From Thermoplasmata archaeon (lineage in GTDB: Archaea; Thermoplasmatota; B47-G6), in the NCBI GenBank assembly GCA_003663585.1, contig QMTU01000051.1:1-6002 (forward strand): 6,002 nucleotides of DNA. The letters run 5' to 3'. This document shows, in pieces, positions 1 through 4,171 of the stretch; within the stretch, counting starts at the first letter, position 1, and every line of letters begins with the position of its first letter. Position numbers and translations under genes: made by a program. Under the pieces are notes generated by a model. It was not told the origin of the DNA, searched no databases, and saw nothing but the letters and a program-made list of their open reading frames with translations.

Positions 1-1
1 G

Positions 2-283
2 CTGAAGCTCGTCCGTCAGCCAGATAACAAATACGATTCCAATGCAATCGCTGTGTTGTCTTGTAATGTACATGTCGGCTACCTTCCACGTGAAATAGCT
101 CAAGAGCTTGCTCCACGGATGGATAAAGGCGAATGGTTTCAATGTTTTGTAATTGACTCCTCTCTAGAGAAGCCATGTATACGAGTACGATCCGCTCCAT
201 TACAAAAATCGCATATTTCCGAATCCCATCCTTGGTATGAAAAGATAGGAGAGCGATATGATTGTACTAACCCTGGAATGTGA
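2..283 (+). CDS. HIRAN-domain protein, 5' end outside window
   Basis: The reading frame is open from the window edge to TGA at 281-283, giving 93 visible residues. Residues 1-35 match the HIRAN core: a V-R-Q-P-D-N-x-Y-D-x-N-A-I-A-V run (4-18) followed by V-G-Y-L-P-R-E-I-A (25-33). This is the usual REPxNPYDxNAIAV ... GYLPRExA signature. HIRAN domains bind DNA ends; in HLTF the domain grips a 3'-OH end at stalled forks. Stand-alone HIRAN proteins are common in phages and bacteria. No helicase motif is visible, but the N-terminus is missing, so a fusion cannot be excluded. The last 60 residues are not recognised. A GTG at 53 is in frame but lies inside the conserved core, so it is not the true start. 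The 3' end overlaps the next gene by 26 bases. Confidence 0.8.
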   Translation: MKLVRQPDNKYDSNAIAVLSCNVHVGYLPREIAQELAPRMDKGEWFQCFVIDSSLEKPCIRVRSAPLQKSHISESHPWYEKIGERYDCTNPGM

Positions 284-590
284 GAAAGGCAAGGAGCTAG
301 AAGCAATCTACCAGCTGCCCATTCCGTACGGAGCGACACCAATCCGACATCCGGACGTCCCCAATGTCCTCATTTTTCATAATCTCCTACCGGCAGACCT
401 AATTAACATGCTAGACATAAACGAATACGCTACTTATATTAAGAGAACAAAAATAAGAGTGAGGGTTGGATATGACGAGGTAGGAGTAGTCGACTTACTT
501 CAATATTGCAAGGACTTGCAACAGCTTGCAAGCAGGGCCCGAAAGGCACCACAGCCAGATCACAATTTGCCATCAGACTGGCTTTACTAG
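258..590 (+). CDS. Hypothetical protein, 110 aa
   Basis: I do not recognise this protein. It starts at ATG 258 with AGGAG at 247-251 and overlaps the HIRAN gene by 26 bases, so the two are probably translationally coupled. The N-terminal half is mixed beta-like sequence with a Pro-rich stretch (around residues 19-37: P-I-P-Y-G, H-P-D-V-P). The middle has a basic patch (about residues 62-69, K-R-T-K-I-R-V-R). The C-terminal part is helical (about 78-96) and ends in D-W-L-Y. No Cys cluster, signal peptide or membrane span is seen. The gene ends at TAG 588-590. Its 3' part carries the TTGCAA array listed separately. Confidence 0.7.
   Translation: MIVLTLECEKGKELEAIYQLPIPYGATPIRHPDVPNVLIFHNLLPADLINMLDINEYATYIKRTKIRVRVGYDEVGVVDLLQYCKDLQQLASRARKAPQPDHNLPSDWLY
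506..531. repeat. Three TTGCAA palindromes at exact 10-bp spacing
   Basis: TTGCAA, a self-complementary hexamer, occurs at 506-511, 516-521 and 526-531. Each copy is separated by four bases (GGAC, CAGC). The 10-bp period is about one helical turn, so all three copies would face the same side of the DNA. The period is not a multiple of three, so a codon repeat does not cause it. The array lies inside the 110-aa gene, about 140 bases before the next gene. Single TTGCAA copies also occur at 693, 2851, 3885 and 4602. An operator role is inference only. Confidence 0.4.
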
Positions 591-670
591 ACTGTAGAGT
601 CCTAAGAATAAGGAAGAACTCAGTTGTAGTAAAGATGATTTAAGGACGAGGATTAGTAAGGAGGTGTAAA

Positions 671-865
671 ATGGCAGAACAAAGTGGAATCATTGCAACC
701 TTGCTGCTTGTGGTGAAACTCGTGTTAGGAGTCGTCGCCGGAATTCTGGTAGTATACTCCGCTGTACGATGGATATTCCCAAAGCTGAGGAAGTTCACCC
801 GAGAAGTGAAAGAAGAGGCTGCCAAACAGCAAGGAGAATCCCAGTCCGCCAATGCCAACACGTAA
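671..865 (+). CDS. Small single-span membrane protein, 64 aa
   Basis: Start ATG 671 follows one of the best ribosome sites in the window, AAGGAGGTG at 658-666. Residues 7-31 are an almost unbroken hydrophobic segment (broken by K16), ended by R33. A basic stretch follows (K38, R40, K41, R44, K47) and then a short polar tail rich in Gln, Ser, Asn and Ala. The N-terminus is short and nearly uncharged. By the positive-inside rule the C-terminus should be cytoplasmic. This is typical of tiny phage membrane proteins of unknown role. It could be a holin-like or host-interaction protein, but no endolysin lies nearby, so I do not call it a holin. It follows an 80-base non-coding gap and leads the nucleotidyltransferase gene by 12 bases. 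Confidence 0.75.
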   Translation: MAEQSGIIATLLLVVKLVLGVVAGILVVYSAVRWIFPKLRKFTREVKEEAAKQQGESQSANANT

Positions 866-877
866 GTGGAGAGATAG

Positions 878-1477
878 ATGCAGACCTCTTGGCCAATGAT
901 CGTAGAAACTCTGCTCGACGGTCGCGTCGAGTTCCTCGGACAGGAAGGTAAACTGGCAAGCTTCCTGGGTGGCAGTAGACGATTCGGCTACTATAATAGC
1001 GAATCGGATTGGGATATTTTCGTTTACCCAGAAGGGCCCAAAGACCTAGAAATCCTTCAATCCCGTCTTACTCTTGAGGGGTTTACTCTTCGAAGTACAT
1101 CTATAGACTACAATATAGGAGAAGCAACTAGGCTCTGGACGAGGGAAAATCCTCCAAAAGTCCACGTACTTATCTTCCTGTCCAATCCTCAGGGACTTAA
1201 GTCGTTCCAAGAGCTGGCTAACGAGCATACCCAGCTAGAGGGATTTATACATGATCACAAGATTCTCATTACTATGGCTCACTATATGAGAACAGGTCGA
1301 GCTACTGGAGCTTATATATATCAGTGTCTTGTAGAGCTAATGGAAACTGTGATGGGTATGCAGAATAAAACATTGGCTCTAGATCTCGGGAAATCCTTTC
1401 TAACGCCAGTATGTAAAATAAATAAGGAGGAGCTGCGATGTGTGGAAGCCTGCGTAGAGAGGGAATGGCTGATTTAG
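878..1477 (+). CDS. Nucleotidyltransferase-like protein (polymerase-beta fold), 199 aa
   Basis: Residues 30-37 (L-G-G-S-R-R-F-G) and 43-47 (S-D-W-D-I) form the hG[GS]...DxD signature of the polymerase-beta nucleotidyltransferase superfamily. G32 and S33 would contact nucleotide phosphates, and D44 and D46 would bind metal. The strand that usually supplies a third carboxylate appears to be V-H-V-L-I-F-L at 95-101, with His at 96. Residues 126-155 form a helical region with H-K-I-L-I-T and R-T-G-R-A-T-G-A-Y-I-Y-Q. Such proteins move NMP from NTP to an RNA, protein or small molecule; the substrate is unknown. No HEPN partner is adjacent, so a MNT/HEPN toxin-antitoxin pair is not supported. ATG 878 follows a weak GGAGAG. 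The end overlaps the SRAP gene by 40 bases. Confidence 0.8.
   Translation: MQTSWPMIVETLLDGRVEFLGQEGKLASFLGGSRRFGYYNSESDWDIFVYPEGPKDLEILQSRLTLEGFTLRSTSIDYNIGEATRLWTRENPPKVHVLIFLSNPQGLKSFQELANEHTQLEGFIHDHKILITMAHYMRTGRATGAYIYQCLVELMETVMGMQNKTLALDLGKSFLTPVCKINKEELRCVEACVEREWLI
914..931. other. Perfect 7-bp inverted repeat, 4-base loop, near start of nucleotidyltransferase gene
   Basis: CTCGACG (914-920), GTCG loop (921-924) and CGTCGAG (925-931) form a perfect GC-rich stem about 36 bases inside the coding sequence. It could fold in the mRNA just past the initiation zone. No T-run follows, so it is not an intrinsic terminator. It encodes an ordinary L-D-G-R-V-E stretch, so it may be chance. Confidence 0.35.
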
Positions 1478-1842
1478 TTGGAAAAGATCCTCAGCCATCT
1501 GGCCTCTATGCTCAGTGGAAGAGTAAGGGCCATCTGTTTCCTGTAAGGCTAAATAATGGAAATCCCGAAGAAGCCGAGTTTAACGGCCATGCCCGGCAGG
1601 AGAAGCTGGACGGATGGCTTAAGGCTGGCTGGAAGGAGGCAGAGCTTCACGTCGCAGGATATACAGAGGGTCGAGGAGCCCTCTATCGCCAGTATGAAGT
1701 CCCTCCTACCCATGCCTTGAAATGTGTAGTAAGGGAAGTTGGAGACGGGAAGCTTGTCTTCAATATCGTAACTCGGCCTGCAGAAGGCAGAGAGAAGGAG
1801 ATCCATGACCGGTTCCCGGTTATGGTTAGGAGAACGGGATAA
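1438..1842 (+). CDS. Compact SRAP-domain protein (YedK/HMCES-like abasic-site shield), 134 aa
   Basis: The protein begins M-C-G-S, placing the catalytic Cys at position 2 as in all SRAP proteins. The other three active-site positions are recognisable: N49 in F-N-G-H-A-R-Q-E (family NARAE), E77 in V-A-G-Y-T-E-G (family ADGFYEW) and H123 in I-H-D-R-F-P-V (family HxRMP). F-N-I-V-T-R-P-A at 108-115 matches the strand before the His. SRAP proteins form a thiazolidine crosslink from Cys2 to abasic sites in single-stranded DNA, protecting them from cleavage and error-prone bypass. At 134 residues it is much shorter than YedK (about 220); most of the loss lies before N49. ATG 1438 is fixed by AAGGAGG at 1424-1430 and by Cys2. 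It overlaps the nucleotidyltransferase gene by 40 bases and its TAA shares a base with the next ATG. Confidence 0.82.
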   Translation: MCGSLRREGMADLVGKDPQPSGLYAQWKSKGHLFPVRLNNGNPEEAEFNGHARQEKLDGWLKAGWKEAELHVAGYTEGRGALYRQYEVPPTHALKCVVREVGDGKLVFNIVTRPAEGREKEIHDRFPVMVRRTG

Positions 1843-2495
1843 TGGGCTGGACAAGAGCAATTAAGGAGTCAATTGCCCATTGGGAGCAGATGAGAGAGTA
1901 CGCCCGCCAACGGCCGGGGAATCTTCAACCAGACAAAGAGGCAATGTATAAAGCAATAGGCAAGACCTGGTCTGGTACATACTGTGCCCTATGCCAATGT
2001 CGCAGTATTATCCCGGGAGCCTCATGCGAGGCCGATTGCCCGCTAGGCCGCGCATATGGCCCTTGCACGGGCCTGATCACACCCAACGCCTGGCTCGACG
2101 TAGTCCATGCTAAGTCATGGGATGAATGGCTCATCCACTCTGATCGTATGATCTATCAGTTGAAGTCCCTAATAGAATCTCCGAGAGACAATGCAGAACT
2201 AAAACTCCCCAAGAGAGCTAATGACCTGATGACCGAAACCTCTTGGAGGGAAAGTGAGGAAATAGAATTCAGAGAACTCAAGGACAATATTATCATTTTA
2301 GGAAAAACACTCCTAGGCGGGCTAATAGGAGCGCTGCTTGTGCTCCTCTTTACTATGCCTACCTGTGGCGCTGTCACCCTCGTGGGTGTCGTTGATGAAG
2401 CCAGCTTTTGGAGATTTCAGGCTGTTGTGGCCACAACTGGCTGGATACTTGGGAGTATTGCGTGCTTTGGCCGCGTGATCAAGAAAGGTGAGTGA
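1842..2495 (+). CDS. Cys-rich N-terminal domain plus C-terminal two-span membrane hairpin, 217 aa
   Basis: Residues 45-76 hold six Cys (C48, C51, C53, C62, C66, C75) in a C-A-L-C-Q-C ... C-P-L ... C-T-G order, likely a metal site. W84, H89, W93, W96 and H99 follow. This resembles small Cys-rich hypothetical proteins often found in phages, which I know as soluble proteins of about 100 residues. A charged linker with probable coiled-coil character (about 105-150) leads to two hydrophobic segments at about 150-172 and 192-210, and a basic K-K-G-E end. The predicted shape is a cytoplasmic metal-binding head anchored by a membrane hairpin. Start ATG 1842 overlaps the SRAP stop by one base (TAATG) with AGGAG at 1829-1833, so translation is coupled. 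Function unknown. Confidence 0.7.
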   Translation: MGWTRAIKESIAHWEQMREYARQRPGNLQPDKEAMYKAIGKTWSGTYCALCQCRSIIPGASCEADCPLGRAYGPCTGLITPNAWLDVVHAKSWDEWLIHSDRMIYQLKSLIESPRDNAELKLPKRANDLMTETSWRESEEIEFRELKDNIIILGKTLLGGLIGALLVLLFTMPTCGAVTLVGVVDEASFWRFQAVVATTGWILGSIACFGRVIKKGE

Positions 2496-2506
2496 TCGGA
2501 GCTAAC

Positions 2507-2648
2507 ATGACAAAGACATGCGGTGAGTGCCCATTTGCAGAACATCTACCTTATGGAGAGTGAGTGTTCTGCCACGATGTAAAACTCTCAGTCGAGCGCA
2601 GACTATCTAGAACTCAACTCAGAGTTTGAGGACAAAGAGGATTACTGA
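2507..2648 (+). pseudogene. Decayed small CxxC (zinc-ribbon-like) gene
   Basis: ATG 2507, with GGAG at 2498-2501, opens a frame reading M-T-K-T-C-G-E-C-P-F and ending after 18 residues at TGA 2561-2563. The same frame continues directly as V-F-C-H-D-V-K-L-S-V-E, which looks like the second half of a CxxCPF ... C-H-D metal-binding mini-protein. A single TGG-to-TGA change would explain the stop (G-E-W-V-F-C-H-D). The frame ends again at TGA 2627. The next frame over gives S-E-F-E-D-K-E-D-Y before TGA 2646-2648, suggesting a second lesion, a one-base shift between about 2600 and 2622. Alternatives are sequencing error, a real 18-residue peptide, or chance similarity. Other genes in the window end normally at TGA, so TGA recoding is unlikely. 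Confidence 0.45.
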
Positions 2649-2655
2649 AGATAAT
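2626..2655 (+). promoter_or_regulatory. Possible sigma70-type promoter
   Basis: TTGAGG (2626-2631, four of six matches to TTGACA) and GATAAT (2650-2655, five of six matches to TATAAT) are 18 bases apart. They lie in the largest intergenic gap of the window (2496-2692). Transcription would start near 2662, about 30 bases before the next gene's ATG. This is a by-eye match in AT-rich DNA, so it is weak evidence. Confidence 0.3.
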
Positions 2656-2681
2656 TGTGGTAAATACTGGCAAGAATAGAT

Positions 2682-2687
2682 GGAGGT
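2682..2687 (+). promoter_or_regulatory. Ribosome binding site deciding the start at 2693
   Basis: GGAGGT lies five bases before ATG 2693. An in-frame GTG at 2657 would lengthen the protein by 12 residues but has no comparable site, so ATG 2693 is preferred. Confidence 0.7.
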
Positions 2688-2692
2688 ATAAA

Positions 2693-2944
2693 ATGAATAA
2701 TGATTGGCAAATCCAGCTCTATGCTGAAGCAGAATGTCTTCCTGCCTCATCCATAATTGATGCCATTATTATGTATGAGGGATGTGAAATGGCACAGGGA
2801 GTTTGTGAAAGATGTGACTTTTATCAAACATCTGCCTCCTCTTTCCAGGGTTGCAAACCGAGTAAAGATGATCCTATTTGGGAAAAGATAGATAGAGATT
2901 TAGAGGCGATTGAGAAGACGATCGAGGAGTTAGGAGAAGAATGA
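2693..2944 (+). CDS. Hypothetical CxxC-containing protein, 83 aa
   Basis: Not recognised as a named family. Five Cys (C15, C31, C38, C41, C54) include a G-V-C-E-R-C-D-F-Y motif at 37-44 and Q-G-C-K at 52-55, which could form a small zinc site. The C-terminal third (about 60-83) is a highly charged helix rich in Glu, Asp and Lys, probably amphipathic. The CxxC-[PD]-F pattern recurs in the broken gene at 2507 and in the protein at 3757. GGAGGT at 2682-2687 sets the start at ATG 2693. It is the first intact gene after the 2496-2692 gap, so it may open a new transcription unit. Confidence 0.65.
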   Translation: MNNDWQIQLYAEAECLPASSIIDAIIMYEGCEMAQGVCERCDFYQTSASSFQGCKPSKDDPIWEKIDRDLEAIEKTIEELGEE

Positions 2945-2978
2945 GCTTCGTCTGCCCTTTATAAAAAGGAATTCTGAT

Positions 2979-3206
2979 ATGGCATTTGTCTATCTGTCAG
3001 ATGTGCTGGAGAACCCCAAGTTATCCTATGAGGAAAAACAAGCTGCCATAGTTAATGCTATGCAAGTAATTGAGAGAGCATGGCAGGTTGTTCTGCATGA
3101 CTTCGAGATGAATAGAGATGTCAAAATGCTCTATTCGGCAGCAATCGGCAAAAATACGGCCGTACGCAATGTATTGAGTGAATTGGATCCGAAATGGAGG
3201 AACTGA
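2979..3206 (+). CDS. Hypothetical small helical protein, 75 aa
   Basis: Not recognised. ATG 2979 follows AAAAAGGA at 2963-2970. The sequence looks all-helical: a first segment around L-S-Y-E-E-K-Q-A-A-I-V-N-A-M (15-28), a second through about 29-41 (Q-V-I-E-R-A-W-Q-V-V-L-H-D), and a third ending in V-L-S-E-L-D-P-K-W. There is no Cys, signal peptide or membrane span. The stop at 3204-3206 lies one base before the GTG start of the next gene, and that gene's ribosome site is inside this one, so the two are tightly coupled. Confidence 0.65.
   Translation: MAFVYLSDVLENPKLSYEEKQAAIVNAMQVIERAWQVVLHDFEMNRDVKMLYSAAIGKNTAVRNVLSELDPKWRN
3196..3200 (+). promoter_or_regulatory. Ribosome binding site deciding the GTG start at 3208
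   Basis: GGAGG is seven bases before GTG 3208. The frame is also open to GTG 3178, but that start would give a 30-base overlap with the upstream gene and lacks such a site. Confidence 0.7.
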
Positions 3207-3207
3207 A

Positions 3208-3507
3208 GTGAAGAAAGAAATTACTCTGGAAGACTTGAGAAAAGCCGGTGGACTTGAGTTTCGTATTATCTATCCAGAACCACTTGATGTTCTGGAATGC
3301 AAGAAGATTGGAACTTGGCCAGATGAGGTTCCAGTACCTGGAACCCTTGCGCTCATCGGACAAAGGGAATACGCTATCTCTGCAAGAGAGCTTGCAGAAA
3401 AACTTGGGACGACCCCCCGTCAAATTAGCAAACTTAGAAGCGGCCGAGTCAAGACTGCCAAGCCACTGACCTGGTATAAAGAAAACAACATGACTACTGG
3501 GCTATAA
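3208..3507 (+). CDS. Helix-turn-helix protein, probable DNA-binding regulator, 99 aa
   Basis: Residues 57-80 (I-S-A-R-E-L-A-E-K-L-G-T-T then P-R-Q-I-S-K-L-R-S-G-R) form a clear helix-turn-helix: A-R-E-L-A as first helix, L-G-T-T as turn, and P-R-Q-I-S-K-L-R as recognition helix. This resembles regulators of MerR, Cro or excisionase type. The N-terminal half (1-50) is beta-like with several Pro and is not recognised; P-V-P-G-T-L-A-L-I precedes the helices. Basic residues after the recognition helix (R77, R80, K82, K85) suit DNA contact. It starts at GTG 3208 behind GGAGG. Lying just before the SSB gene, it may regulate nearby phage genes, but this is inference. No specific operator for it is visible. 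Confidence 0.7.
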   Translation: MKKEITLEDLRKAGGLEFRIIYPEPLDVLECKKIGTWPDEVPVPGTLALIGQREYAISARELAEKLGTTPRQISKLRSGRVKTAKPLTWYKENNMTTGL

Positions 3508-3530
3508 ACGGAAAGAGAAGGAGGAGAGAA

Positions 3531-3872
3531 ATGCTGAGTTTAAATCGCTGGCAGGGAATTGGTAATCTTGGACAAACGCCGGAGTTGCGTTATACGGGAT
3601 CTGGATCTCCCGTAACCAACCTGGTAGTAGCTACCAATAGAAAGTATAGGTCGCAAGAAGGCGAAACACAGCAGGAAACAACGTGGCATCGCATCACGGT
3701 CTTCGGCAAGCTCGCAGAAGCCTGCTGCGAACACCTTCAGAAAGGAGACCAAGTATATGTCGAAGGTCGCCTACAAACCCGTCAGTGGGAAGGAAAAGAT
3801 GGAACCAAACGCCATACCACAGAGATCGTTGCGAGCAGAATCGACTTCGGCAATCGCACCCCGAGAGATTAG
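3531..3872 (+). CDS. ssb: Single-stranded DNA-binding protein, OB fold only, 113 aa
   Basis: The N-terminus (N-R-W-Q-G-I-G-N-L-G then P-E-L-R-Y) and the segments S-P-V-T-N-L-V-V-A-T-N (26-36), T-T-W-H-R-I-T-V-F-G-K (50-60), L-Q-K-G-D-Q-V-Y-V-E-G-R-L (69-81) and the following W-E-G-K-D-G-T-K-R are diagnostic of the bacterial/phage SSB OB fold. It should coat single-stranded DNA during replication, repair or recombination. The protein stops right after the OB fold (R-I-D-F-G-N-R-T-P-R-D). The flexible linker and acidic tip (DDDIPF type) of host SSBs, used to recruit partner enzymes, are absent. AAGGAGGAG at 3518-3526 fixes ATG 3531. The last 116 bases overlap another gene in the +1 frame. Confidence 0.95.
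   Translation: MLSLNRWQGIGNLGQTPELRYTGSGSPVTNLVVATNRKYRSQEGETQQETTWHRITVFGKLAEACCEHLQKGDQVYVEGRLQTRQWEGKDGTKRHTTEIVASRIDFGNRTPRD
3741..3747 (+). promoter_or_regulatory. Ribosome binding site inside ssb
   Basis: AAAGGAG within the SSB coding sequence is nine bases before ATG 3757 of the +1 frame. It supports a start there and a 116-base gene overlap. It could be chance, because it encodes the conserved Q-K-G-D of SSB. Confidence 0.45.
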
Positions 3873-4044
3873 CGGAGGAGAATTTTGCAAAGATTGCCCA
3901 TTCTACGATCCTATTGATGAACTCGGACGGTTTGGATTCTGCCTACTTGAGGATGTTTATGTAGGTGGAGGAAGCCCTGCTTGTGTAAAAGGAGCTGATT
4001 GTGATGTCCAAGAAAAACTGGCGACGACAGGAGAAGAAGCATAG
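3757..4044 (+). CDS. CxxC-type small metal-binding-like protein overlapping ssb, up to 95 aa
   Basis: The distinctive part is residues 40-85: G-G-E-F-C-K-D-C-P-F-Y-D-P with C44 and C47, then G-F-C (C62), S-P-A-C-V-K (C76) and A-D-C (C82). This resembles short phage zinc-ribbon-like proteins of unknown role. Residues 1-39 are encoded within ssb in the +1 frame and look non-conserved (basic, Ser- and Ala-rich), so the true start is uncertain. ATG 3757 has the good AAAGGAG site at 3741-3747. ATG 3799 would give 81 residues with a closer GGAAGG. No ATG lies between 3799 and the Cys motif. If 3757 is correct, the gene overlaps ssb by 116 bases. Its end overlaps the next gene by 41 bases. Confidence 0.65.
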   Translation: MSKVAYKPVSGKEKMEPNAIPQRSLRAESTSAIAPREISGGEFCKDCPFYDPIDELGRFGFCLLEDVYVGGGSPACVKGADCDVQEKLATTGEEA

Positions 4045-4171
4045 GCATTATAGAGACCCCTATGCTCTCCCCGCCAAGATGCGAAGGGCTGGTCCACATA
4101 AAAACAAAAGCAAGAAACGGAAGAGCCGCCGCTGGAACTGGCGGGAAGAGTTAGAGGAAGGAGATTGGTAA
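4004..4171 (+). CDS. Very basic small protein, 55 aa
   Basis: ATG 4004 follows AAAAGGAG at 3987-3994 and the frame ends at TAA 4169-4171. The 55 residues include 20 Lys/Arg and three His against seven acidic residues, six of them outside the basic core. A dense cluster sits at 33-47 (K-N-K-S-K-K-R-K-S-R-R-W-N-W-R), and the last eight residues are acidic (E-E-L-E-E-G-D-W). Four Trp flank the basic stretches. The composition suggests nucleic-acid binding or a ribosome-associated peptide; no family is recognised. Good ribosome sites, a 41-base overlap with the upstream gene and a one-base TAATG overlap with the downstream gene argue that it is real. Confidence 0.7.
   Translation: MSKKNWRRQEKKHRHYRDPYALPAKMRRAGPHKNKSKKRKSRRWNWREELEEGDW

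Noticed and set aside
591..670. Promoter in the 80-base gap before the 64-aa gene
   Set aside because: I found no well-spaced pair of -35 and -10 hexamers; only the strong ribosome site at 658-666 is clear.
671..865. Holin call for the small membrane protein
   Set aside because: Size and hydrophobicity fit, but there is no endolysin or spanin in the window and one-span proteins of this kind have many roles.
878..1842. MNT/HEPN-type toxin-antitoxin pair
   Set aside because: The neighbour of the nucleotidyltransferase is an SRAP protein, not a HEPN protein, and no RxxxxH motif in a helical partner is seen.
1549..1860. Open frame of 103 codons on the - strand
   Set aside because: It is antisense to the SRAP gene, whose motifs are clear, and shows no family motif.
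2561..2563. TGA read as Trp or selenocysteine (alternative code)
   Set aside because: At least four other genes end normally at TGA, and no obvious stem-loop for selenocysteine insertion follows. A simple nonsense mutation is more likely.
2611..2627. AACTC ... GAGTT inverted repeat as a possible terminator
   Set aside because: The stem is only five pairs, AT-leaning, and no T-run follows. It also overlaps the decayed reading frame.
3683..3964. Open frame in the third frame across the ssb end
   Set aside because: Its translation is Arg- and Ser-rich without motifs, while the other two frames carry SSB and the CxxC domain.
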